From the NCBI GenBank assembly GCA_964501785.1, contig CAZCUD010000011.1:71735-135734 (forward strand): 64,000 nt of DNA. The letters are read 5' to 3'. Below the pieces are notes generated by a model that did no database searches, was not told the origin of the DNA, and saw nothing but the letters and a program-made list of their open reading frames with translations. Position 1 is the first letter of the stretch. Each line of letters starts with the position of its first letter. This document shows positions 57,586 through 64,000 of this stretch, piece by piece. Position numbers and translations under genes: made by a program. The DNA is from DATBSK01 sp964501785 (GTDB taxonomy: Bacteria; Actinomycetota; Acidimicrobiia; IMCC26256; PALSA-555).

Positions 57586-58068
57586 CTAGAGCGTGGCGCC
57601 CTCGTGGTGGAGCAACCACGCCTTTCGGTCGAGTCCGCCCGCGTAGCCGCCGATCGTCCCGTCGGCCGCGATGACCCGGTGGCACGGTACGACCACGCCC
57701 ACCGGGTTCTGGCCGTTCGCGGCGCCGACCGCACGGAACGCCGTCGGGCGTCCCACCCGCCGGGCGAGCTCGGCGTAGCTGATCGTCTCGCCGACCGGGA
57801 TCGTGCGCAGCGCCCGCCACACTTCCTGCTGGAACGGTGTGCCCCGGTCGAAGCGCACGGACACGTCGTCGATCGCGTGGAGCTCGCCGTCGAAGTAGCG
57901 GCGGACGCGGTCGACGATGCCCGCCGGGTCGTCGTCGACCGACACGGTCGCCGGCGCGTCGCTGGCGTCGACGAAGTGCAGGGCGACGAGCGCGTCGCCG
58001 TCGATCGCGAGCTCCACCAGCCCCGTGGGGGTCGGGAGCGAGGCCGAGGTCACCGTCACAGTCTGCAT
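57586..58068 (-). CDS. ogt: Methylated-DNA-protein-cysteine methyltransferase (MGMT)
   Basis: This 160-residue suicide enzyme has the active-site motif PCHRVI with Cys129, the helix-turn-helix SYAELARRVG, and the Asn hinge GAANGQNP. It removes methyl groups from O6-methylguanine. The start at 58068 is supported by a TACAAC hexamer ending 7 bases upstream, a leaderless start. It is divergent from the Ada-AlkA gene; the gap holds a perfect 9-bp inverted repeat equidistant from both start codons. Confidence 0.95.
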   Translation of the reverse strand: MQTVTVTSASLPTPTGLVELAIDGDALVALHFVDASDAPATVSVDDDPAGIVDRVRRYFDGELHAIDDVSVRFDRGTPFQQEVWRALRTIPVGETISYAELARRVGRPTAFRAVGAANGQNPVGVVVPCHRVIAADGTIGGYAGGLDRKAWLLHHEGATL

Positions 58069-58108
58069 GGGGTGGTTGTACGCCACGATCCGCTCGATCG
58101 TCGGCCAC

Positions 58109-58136
58109 ATCCGGACAGCCGAGACCGTGTCCGGAT
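58109..58136. promoter_or_regulatory. 9-bp inverted repeat, candidate alkylation-response operator
   Basis: ATCCGGACA (58109-58117) and TGTCCGGAT (58128-58136) are perfect complements separated by 10 bases. The centre at 58122.5 is 54.5 bases from each start codon (58068 and 58177), so the site is at about -41 to -68 in both directions, an activator-like position. -10 hexamers TACAAC (58080 to 58075) and GACGAT (58165-58170) both predict leaderless starts. The Ada-like domain encoded next is the natural candidate regulator. Confidence 0.6.
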
Positions 58137-58176
58137 CCGGCCGATCCCCGACCGCGTCCTGCGCGACGATCGACCC

Positions 58177-59556
58177 ATGCCGCTCTCGGCCGTGCGCACG
58201 ACGGGGATCTACTGCCACCCGGGCTGCTCGGCGTCCCCCAAGCCGGGCAACGTCGTCGAGTACGCCAGCGCCGCGGCCGCCGAGGCAGATGGCTTCCGGG
58301 CCTGCCTCCGTTGCCGCCCGTATCGCAGCGCCCACGCCGATCCGTGGGTGCCCGACCCCGAGCTCGTGTGCCGAGCGGTGCGACTGATCCTCGCGGGTGC
58401 GCTCGACGACGCGAACGAGGACGACCTCGCGGCCCGCGTCGGCGTCAGCGGCCGGCACCTGCGCCGCGTGTTCCTCGAGAACGTCGGTGCGACGCCCGAC
58501 CAGGTCGCGCGCTCGCGTCGCGCTCACTTCGCCCGCCGGCTGCTCGACGACACCGACCTGCCCGTGACCGACGTCGCGTTCGCGGCCGGCTTCGGCTCGG
58601 TGCGCCAGATGAACCGGGTCATGCACGACGTGTTCCGCGCCTCCCCCACCGAGCTGCGGAGCAAGCGGAGGCGCACCGACCGCCTCGTCGCCGACGGCGG
58701 CCTCGACACCCGCCTCACGTTCCGGCCGCCGCTCGACTGGGACGGGCTGCTCGACTTCCTCGCGCTGCGGGCGATCCCGGGCGTCGAGGCGATCGCGTGC
58801 ACCGACGACCGCGGTCGCGTCTACCGCCGCACGATCGAGGTCGAGGGTCGGGTCGGCGCCCTCGAGGTGTGGCTCGGCGACGACCGGGAGCACCTCGTGG
58901 CCCGCTTCCACCTCCCTTACTGGGAAGGGCTCATCCACCTCGTCGCACGGGTGCGTCGCTGCTTCGACCTCGACCACGACCCGGTGCCCGTGCGTCACGG
59001 GCTGGGGAGCGAGCCCACCCTCGCGCCGTGGCCCGACGGCCTGCGCGTCCCCGGCGCGTGGGACCCGTTCGAGGCCGGCGTGCGGGCAATCGTCGGCCAG
59101 CAGGTGTCGGTGGCGGGAGCGACCACGACGATGGGCGCGATCGTCGCCGAGCACGGCACTCCCGTCAGCGGGCTCGAGCCGCTGGGGCTGACCCACGCGT
59201 TCCCCCACCCCGACTCGCTGCTCGACGCGCCGCTCCCCATGCCCGGACGTCGGGCCGCCGCGGTGCACGGGTTCGCCGCCGCGGTCTCGGCCGACGCGCT
59301 GGCGCTCGACGGGTCGCTGCCCCTCGACGCGTTCGAGGCGGAGCTCTGCGCGCTCCCGGGCATCGGACCCTGGACCGCCCAGTACCTGGCGCTCCGGCTG
59401 GGCTACGCCGACGCGTTCCCCTCCGCCGACCTCGGGGTGCTGAAGGCGCTCGGGGGGATCGACGCCACCGAGGCGAGCGCGAAGGCCGAGGCGTGGCGAC
59501 CGTGGCGGGCGTACGCGACGCTCCGCCTGTGGGCAGGTCCGACAACCACCCGGTGA
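58177..59556 (+). CDS. Ada-AlkA fusion: methyl-sensor/AraC regulator plus 3-methyladenine DNA glycosylase
   Basis: This 459-residue protein has three modules. Residues 1-50 are an Ada zinc domain (Cys13, Cys17, Cys43, Cys46; methyl acceptor expected at Cys13). Residues about 60-155 are an AraC-type helix-turn-helix. Residues about 170-459 are an AlkA-like glycosylase with the HhH motif LPGIGPWTAQY and a catalytic Asp in FPSADLG. It would sense alkyl damage, regulate genes and excise alkylated bases. The Ada domain is short at its N-terminus, but a GACGAT -10 element predicts transcription from ATG 58177. It forms an operon with the AlkX-like gene. Confidence 0.92.
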   Translation: MPLSAVRTTGIYCHPGCSASPKPGNVVEYASAAAAEADGFRACLRCRPYRSAHADPWVPDPELVCRAVRLILAGALDDANEDDLAARVGVSGRHLRRVFLENVGATPDQVARSRRAHFARRLLDDTDLPVTDVAFAAGFGSVRQMNRVMHDVFRASPTELRSKRRRTDRLVADGGLDTRLTFRPPLDWDGLLDFLALRAIPGVEAIACTDDRGRVYRRTIEVEGRVGALEVWLGDDREHLVARFHLPYWEGLIHLVARVRRCFDLDHDPVPVRHGLGSEPTLAPWPDGLRVPGAWDPFEAGVRAIVGQQVSVAGATTTMGAIVAEHGTPVSGLEPLGLTHAFPHPDSLLDAPLPMPGRRAAAVHGFAAAVSADALALDGSLPLDAFEAELCALPGIGPWTAQYLALRLGYADAFPSADLGVLKALGGIDATEASAKAEAWRPWRAYATLRLWAGPTTTR

Positions 59557-60767
59557 GCGGCGTGTCGCGCAGCATCTCGGTCGACCAGGCGCGGCGCATC
59601 TTCCTCGGCGCGCAGGGCTTCGGGCGCCCGCGCCCCGGCGGCCGGATCGACAAGCGCCACGTGCGGGCGGTCTTCCGACGCCTCGGCGTCGTGCAGCTCG
59701 ATTCGGTGAACGTGCTCGTGCGCGCGCACTACCTGCCGTTCTTCTCGCGCCTCGGCCCGTACGACCGCACCCTGTTCGACCGCCTCGCGTACGAGGAGCA
59801 CGAGGTGTTCGAGTACTGGGCGCACGAGGCGTCGCTCGTCGACCGCGAGCTGCACCCGTTCCTGCGCTGGCGCATGGACACCGGGCACCGATGGTCGGGC
59901 ATGCGGACCTGGGTGGAGGAGCAGGACCCGGCGTCGATCGACGCGCTCCACGCTGCGGTCGTCGCCAGCGGCCCGGTCACCGCCGGCGAGCTCGACGGCG
60001 CCGAGAAGACGAAGGGCCCCTGGTGGGGCTGGAGCGACACCAAGCGGGGGCTCGAGTACCTCTTCTACGTCGGTCGCGTCGGCGCGATGCGCCGCGGCAA
60101 CTTCGAGCGCGTGTACTGCGACCCGGCGCTGGCCGTCTCGGCCGAGGTGCTCGCCCGCCCGACGCCGCCCGAGCGGGAGGCCATGCTCGGCCTGCTCGAC
60201 TGGGCCGCGCGCGCGTTCGGGGTCGGCACCGCGAAGGACTTCATCGACTACTTCCGCCTCCCGCCGAAGATCGCCCGCCCGCTCGTCGAGGACCTCGCCG
60301 ACGAGGGAGTCCTCGAGCGGGTGACGGTCGACGGGTGGCGCCAGCCCGCGTTCGTCCACGTCGACGCGAAGGTCCCCCGCCGGATCGACGCGTGCGCGCT
60401 GGTGTCGCCGTTCGACTCTGCGATGTGGGAGCGCGAGCGCATCGAGCGGCTGTTCGACTTCGAGTACCGCATCGAGATCTACACGCCGAAGCCGAAGCGG
60501 AGGTACGGCTACTACGTGCTGCCCTTCCTCCTCGGCGACCGCTACGTCGCCCGCGTCGACCTCAAGGCCGACCGTGCCGGCTCGCGCCTGCTCGTGCAGT
60601 CGGCGTGGCGGGAGCCGCAGCTCGAGGCGTGGGGCCACGACGAGCACGAGGTCGCCGAGCGCCTCGACGGCGAGCTGCGCCTGATGGCCGACTGGCTCGG
60701 CCTCGACGACGTGGCCGTCCAGCGCAAGGGGACCCTCGCCCCGCGGCTGCGTGCGGTGCGGACGTGA
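59553..60767 (+). CDS. AlkX/YcaQ-like DNA glycosylase (HTH_42 family)
   Basis: This 404-residue protein belongs to the winged-helix YcaQ/AlkZ superfamily. The catalytic position carries QLD (Gln48, Asp50), the Q-hydrophobic-D type described for E. coli AlkX (YcaQ), which unhooks interstrand crosslinks, rather than the QxQ of AlkZ. The GTG at 59553 overlaps the Ada-AlkA stop (GTGA); GTG 59562 is an alternative. It ends in a GTGA overlap with the GNAT gene. Co-occurrence with MGMT and AlkA indicates a repair operon for bulky or bifunctional alkylation. Confidence 0.9.
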   Translation: MSGVSRSISVDQARRIFLGAQGFGRPRPGGRIDKRHVRAVFRRLGVVQLDSVNVLVRAHYLPFFSRLGPYDRTLFDRLAYEEHEVFEYWAHEASLVDRELHPFLRWRMDTGHRWSGMRTWVEEQDPASIDALHAAVVASGPVTAGELDGAEKTKGPWWGWSDTKRGLEYLFYVGRVGAMRRGNFERVYCDPALAVSAEVLARPTPPEREAMLGLLDWAARAFGVGTAKDFIDYFRLPPKIARPLVEDLADEGVLERVTVDGWRQPAFVHVDAKVPRRIDACALVSPFDSAMWERERIERLFDFEYRIEIYTPKPKRRYGYYVLPFLLGDRYVARVDLKADRAGSRLLVQSAWREPQLEAWGHDEHEVAERLDGELRLMADWLGLDDVAVQRKGTLAPRLRAVRT

Positions 60768-61234
60768 GCGCGCCGCAGGTCCGCTTCGCGACGGTGCCCC
60801 TCGACGGCGCCGACGCGTCGGAGCTGGTGGCGGAGTTCACGGTCGAGATCGCCGGTCGCTACCCGGGCTGGAAGCCGACCTCGGGTCCGAGCGCCGAGCC
60901 CCACGAGTTCGTGCCACCGGCCGGACGCTTCGTCGTCGCGTACGTCGACGGCCGGGCGATCGCGTGCGGCGGGTACAAGCGCATCGGACCCGACGCCGCG
61001 GAGATCAAGCGGGTGTACGTGCGACCCGACGCTCGCACCACGGGCGTCGCCCGGAGCCTGCTCGCCCATCTCGAGGATGCCGCCCGAGCCGACGGATTCG
61101 CCGTCGTCCGTCTCGACACCGGAGCCAACCAGCCCGAAGCGCTCTCGCTGTTCCGCTCGCTCGGCTACGTCGAGATCGACGACTACAACGACAACGCCTA
61201 CGCCGCCTACTGGTTCGAGAAGCGCCTCGGCTAG
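60764..61234 (+). CDS. GNAT family N-acetyltransferase
   Basis: This 156-residue GNAT has the acetyl-CoA-binding motif RPDARTTGVARSLL (R/Q-x-x-G-x-A type), preceded by the beta-4 strand IKRVYV, and a late LFRSLGYVEI. It transfers an acetyl group to an amine; the substrate is unknown. It starts at a GTGA overlap with the AlkX-like gene, so it is the last gene of the repair operon. Acetylation may detoxify a DNA-damaging compound (inference). It overlaps the convergent DinB-fold gene by 4 bases. Confidence 0.9.
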   Translation: MSAPQVRFATVPLDGADASELVAEFTVEIAGRYPGWKPTSGPSAEPHEFVPPAGRFVVAYVDGRAIACGGYKRIGPDAAEIKRVYVRPDARTTGVARSLLAHLEDAARADGFAVVRLDTGANQPEALSLFRSLGYVEIDDYNDNAYAAYWFEKRLG

Positions 61235-61776
61235 GGCCGGCGCCCGAGGTAGGCGAGGAGCTTCGCCTGGGGGTCGGCGTCGGCGGGGGCGTCGACCTCG
61301 GGCCCGAACGCACCGGGGCCGCGCATCGCGTCGCCGAACGACTTCGCCGACTCCATCAGCCGCGCCACCTCGGCGTCGTCGATGCTGGTGTCCTGCCCGG
61401 TCGCGCGGGCCAGGTCCCACCGGTGGATCACCTGGTCGAACGACAGGAACCGGTCGACCCCGGCCTCGAACGTCGTCTCGCCGAACATCCCGGTGAACTC
61501 GGTCGACGCCCGCTCGGGGTCGTCGAGCACCGCCTGCACGGCGTCGCGGGCGACGACCCAGGCCGCCATCGGGTCGTCATCGGCGGACGGCGGGTCGAGC
61601 TCGTCACCGATGAACCCGAGGAACAGCTTGTGGGAGTCGACGACGTGCTGGACGAGCTGGCGTGCGTCCCAGCCCTCGCACGGCGTGGGCGCGCTCCACT
61701 GGTCTGCGGGCACGCCGGCGACCGTGTCGGTGAACTCACCGGAGAGTCGGCGGTAGCGGTCGGCGATCTCGCTCAT
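61231..61776 (-). CDS. TIGR03086-type metal-binding protein (mycothiol-dependent DinB fold)
   Basis: This 181-residue four-helix protein has PTPCEGWDARQLVQHVVDSH (residues about 31-50), in which the His of the metal site lies in QHVVDSH, and a later VIHRWDLARATGQD with the second His. This is the actinobacterial TIGR03086 pattern related to mycothiol-dependent maleylpyruvate isomerase. It may act in thiol-dependent isomerisation or detoxification. It supports an actinobacterial host. It converges on the GNAT gene with a 4-base overlap. Confidence 0.9.
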   Translation of the reverse strand: MSEIADRYRRLSGEFTDTVAGVPADQWSAPTPCEGWDARQLVQHVVDSHKLFLGFIGDELDPPSADDDPMAAWVVARDAVQAVLDDPERASTEFTGMFGETTFEAGVDRFLSFDQVIHRWDLARATGQDTSIDDAEVARLMESAKSFGDAMRGPGAFGPEVDAPADADPQAKLLAYLGRRP

Positions 61777-61804
61777 GGTCCGACCGTACCCGGATGCTCC
61801 CCCG

Positions 61805-62794
61805 TCAACTCCCGGTCCCCCCGTGGGCGTCGAAGAAATCGAGGATGGCGGGTGTCGCGTCGAGCGGCGAGTCGGGCTGGGGCCAGACGTGCGCGCCCCC
61901 GTGGATCGTGAACAGCACCACGCCATTGCCCTTCGTGCAGCCGGTCCACGTGCGCGTGGTGACCTGGTCGCTCACCGCCTCGACCGTCGGCCGTGCCTTG
62001 CACCCGTCGATCTCGGCCAGCTCGGCCATGCGCTCCTCGACGCCCGGGTTGCCGAGCTCGAACCCGGCAACCGTGCCACCCGCGTAGTCGACGAGCGCAT
62101 CGGCATCGCCGTGCACCGCCACGACCGGCACCGGCGACTTCGCCGGGCACTTCGTGGTCATGTTCCCGCCGGCGACCGGCGCCGCCGCGGCATACCGGTC
62201 GGGGAAGAGGCACGCGAGCTGGATCGCCATCCCCGCGCCGTTGGACATCCCCGTCACGAACACCCGGGCGGTGTCGACGCAGAGCGTCTCGCCCAGCGAC
62301 TTCGTGAGCGCCCGCACGAAGCCGATGTCGTCGGCGGCGTCGAGCCCCCCGGGCTGCTCGTACGCACCGCCCTCGGTCACCCGGGTGACGTTCCAGAACG
62401 GGATCGTCACCCCGCTGCCGTCCTCGTTGAGCGGGAGCTCGACCGGCTCGGCCTGCGGCGTCACCACGACGTAGCCCCGAGCGGTCGCCTCGACCGGCAG
62501 CCGGGTCTGCTGGTCGTGCGACTCCTTCGTCTCGCCGAGCCCGTGGAAGCTGAAGATGATCGGGACCTTCGTCTTCCCGTCGTAGTCGTCGGGCACCACC
62601 AGGTTGTACGAGCGCTCGACACCGTCGTGCTCGAACGTGTGCACAGGCGACCCGGGCTCGAACGGCCGCACCTGCTTGCACGTGTCAGCCCCGCCGCCAC
62701 CGGACCCGCCGGCACCGGCAGCGGCCGGCACGCCGGACGTGACTCCCGCCCCGACCAGCACACCGAGCACCACGGCCACCACGATGCGTCGCAT
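61805..62794 (-). CDS. Secreted esterase, LpqC/feruloyl-esterase/PHB-depolymerase-like
   Basis: This 329-residue protein has a signal peptide (about 1-27), then FSFHGLGE (oxyanion region), the elbow GMSNGAGMA with nucleophile Ser184, VAVHGDADALVDY with Asp, and GGAHVWP with the catalytic His. This is the alpha/beta-hydrolase layout of LpqC-like esterases and PHB depolymerases. It would act outside the cytoplasmic membrane on esters. The ATG at 62794 begins the signal peptide. It is transcribed alone. Confidence 0.9.
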   Translation of the reverse strand: MRRIVVAVVLGVLVGAGVTSGVPAAAGAGGSGGGGADTCKQVRPFEPGSPVHTFEHDGVERSYNLVVPDDYDGKTKVPIIFSFHGLGETKESHDQQTRLPVEATARGYVVVTPQAEPVELPLNEDGSGVTIPFWNVTRVTEGGAYEQPGGLDAADDIGFVRALTKSLGETLCVDTARVFVTGMSNGAGMAIQLACLFPDRYAAAAPVAGGNMTTKCPAKSPVPVVAVHGDADALVDYAGGTVAGFELGNPGVEERMAELAEIDGCKARPTVEAVSDQVTTRTWTGCTKGNGVVLFTIHGGAHVWPQPDSPLDATPAILDFFDAHGGTGS

Positions 62795-63025
62795 GTCGCC
62801 TCCCCCGTCGGCGCCGACGCTAGATCAGCGCACCGGAGGGCCGGCGCCGCCTGGCTCTTCAGTTGTCAAGGTGCGGTTGGGGAAGTGCTGGACCGGGTCG
62901 ACGGCTTCCGCGTCCCACATCGGCATGGGTGCGCGGGTTCCGGCGGGTCCGGAAGGTGTTGTGGGTCTTGACGTGCGTTGCTCGACCCTGGTGGTGAAGG
63001 TGACCTACGCCTCCAGAGCGCGGGG
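62795..63025. other. 231-base intergenic region, no gene seen
   Basis: This gap lies between the secreted esterase start and the HNH gene stop, both on the minus strand. I see no convincing open frame, tRNA or strong hairpin. TTGTCAAGG near 62867 is a -35-like word without a paired -10. The 3' part is probably the downstream flank of the DUF222-HNH element. Confidence 0.4.
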
Positions 63026-64000
63026 TCACGCGGCTTCGGGGGTGGGCGGTGCGCGGGCCTCGTCGGGCAGATCGTCACGGGGTTGGGTGTGGAGGGTGTG
63101 GGTGAGGCCGTCGGGGGCCTCGGGGTCGCCGCTGAGCAGCCACCGTCCGTGCGGGACCAGGGTGCGGTGATGGGTGGTGCAGACCAGCACGAGGTTGTGC
63201 TTGGACGTCGCGCCACCCCACGAACGCGGCACCAGATGGTGGGCGTCGAGACCGAAGCTGCGCTCACAGCCCGGGACGCGACAGGTCGCGTCGCGTCCGA
63301 CCAGGTAGGTGCGCAACACCGCGGGGATCCGATCGCCCGAGCGGGGGGCGAGCGGGTCGTCGTCGTGGACGGTGCGGACCTTCGCCCCGGCTCGGATCAG
63401 GTCGTCGACGGTGCCGAGATCGATCGGCATGCCGTTGATCGTGGGCTGGGCGTCGGAGCCCACGTGCACGACCACCGTCGGCTGCCACGCCTTCTTCCGC
63501 GTCTTCTGCGCCCCTCTCCGGGCGCTCGCGTCGGCGGCATCGCCGGCGGCGTGGCCGGTGTGGGCGCGGCGACAGATCGCGGCCAGCGCATCCGCACCAC
63601 GATGCGCCCGGGAGTCCCACGCCTGGCCCTTGGCGGGGCGCATGGTCTCGATCTCGTGCTCGAGCATGGCTTCGACGAACGCGGCGTCGACGTCGAAGAT
63701 CGTCCCGGCCAACCGGAGGCCGTGGCCGTCCTTGGTGCGCCACCACCGGAACGCCCGCGCCGCGCGCCGCTCGGCCATCTCCTCCGCGCTCACGACCCGC
63801 GACTTTCGCAGCAGACGCCGCAGCTCACTCGGCGCCACATGTTCGGCGCGGCGCGCCCACTCCCCATCGGTCTCGGGCGTCGCGAGCTCGACCAACGGGA
63901 CCAGCTGATCCATCGACAGACGCCCCTCCTCGGCCAACGCCCGGATCGCAGGCAGGTCTTCGAGCGCCCGGGCCACCGCGACCTCGGCGCGCGCGGTGCG
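63026..64000 (-). CDS. DUF222 domain-containing HNH endonuclease (13E12-type), truncated at window edge
   Basis: The frame is open to the last base, so the N-terminus lies beyond the window. The visible 324 residues contain the DUF222 helical region (about the first 200) and a C-terminal HNH domain (CRVPGCERSFGLDAHH, then PRSWGG and NLVLVCTTHH) with both zinc-type CxxC-like pairs and catalytic His. These genes are multicopy in actinobacterial genomes (REP13E12 in M. tuberculosis) and are considered mobile or selfish. No flanking repeats can be seen because one side is cut off. Confidence 0.9.
   Translation of the reverse strand, partial: RTARAEVAVARALEDLPAIRALAEEGRLSMDQLVPLVELATPETDGEWARRAEHVAPSELRRLLRKSRVVSAEEMAERRAARAFRWWRTKDGHGLRLAGTIFDVDAAFVEAMLEHEIETMRPAKGQAWDSRAHRGADALAAICRRAHTGHAAGDAADASARRGAQKTRKKAWQPTVVVHVGSDAQPTINGMPIDLGTVDDLIRAGAKVRTVHDDDPLAPRSGDRIPAVLRTYLVGRDATCRVPGCERSFGLDAHHLVPRSWGGATSKHNLVLVCTTHHRTLVPHGRWLLSGDPEAPDGLTHTLHTQPRDDLPDEARAPPTPEAA

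Noticed and set aside
1..64000. tRNA, rRNA, CRISPR array, integrase or insertion sequence
   Set aside because: I looked for cloverleaf-like and repeat-spacer patterns and for transposase motifs and saw none; the only mobile-type gene is the DUF222-HNH gene.

Overview
The window is chromosomal DNA of a high-GC actinobacterium. It has very high third-position GC, many GTG starts and start/stop overlaps of the GTGA and ATGA type. It encodes five luciferase-like F420-type oxidoreductases, a mycothiol-type DinB-fold protein, a GerW-like protein and a DUF222-HNH (13E12-type) gene. The gene mix (repeated DxDxH amidohydrolases, SDRs, acyl-CoA ligases, CaiB, thiolase-DUF35) resembles Acidimicrobiia (Ilumatobacter/Iamia-like) more than Mycobacteriales. 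That placement is an inference, because no rRNA or other marker gene is present. I see no tRNA, rRNA, CRISPR array, prophage or insertion sequence.

Layout. 1-1.9 kb: four small plus-strand genes (membrane protein, coiled-coil protein, methyltransferase, OsmC). 1.9-7.2 kb: minus-strand acyl-CoA oxidation operon (two acyl-CoA dehydrogenase subunits, then a carboxyltransferase), preceded by a secreted TAP-type hydrolase. 7.2-12 kb: nitrogen block: a structured RNA leader, the ammonium transporter amt, an SDR, a glutamine-synthetase-like ligase and a gamma-glutamyl hydrolase. 12-31 kb: catabolic region with two acyl-CoA ligases, F420-type oxidoreductases interleaved with small dimeric-barrel or SnoaL-like proteins, SDRs, a double CaiB CoA-transferase, and an SCP2-type thiolase with its DUF35 partner. 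31-53 kb: amidohydrolases, SDRs, MFS exporter, beta-lactamase-fold esterase, SMP-30 lactonase, FadD-type ligase, P450, FMN/FAD dienoyl-CoA reductase-like enzyme, DrrAB-like ABC exporter and enoyl-CoA hydratase. 53-64 kb: M20 peptidase, cupin, DEAD-box helicase, then an alkylation-repair island (MGMT, Ada-AlkA fusion, AlkX-like glycosylase, GNAT), a mycothiol-type protein, a secreted esterase and a truncated DUF222-HNH gene.

How it fits together. Most of the window looks like machinery for activating and beta-oxidising hydrophobic, probably polycyclic or branched substrates: CoA ligases, paired acyl-CoA dehydrogenases, hydratase, MFE/Hsd4-like SDRs, a thiolase-DUF35 retro-aldolase-like pair, CoA-transferases and a P450. 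Two sites match the KstR operator consensus TNNAACNNGTTNNA, one upstream of a SnoaL/F420-oxidoreductase operon and one overlapping the promoter of an Hsd4-like SDR. They point to steroid or sterol-like control, although no core sterol-ring genes (kstD, hsaC) are present.

Many genes here appear to be leaderless: a -10-like hexamer ends about 7 bases before the start codon (9048, 46833, 58068, 58177, 53459, 34642). The most striking regulatory structures are a strongly paired RNA leader before amt, a 9-bp inverted repeat exactly midway between the divergent MGMT and Ada-AlkA starts, a small family of GGCGTCAGCAG palindromes, and a terminator-like hairpin lying inside the linker of the double CaiB gene.
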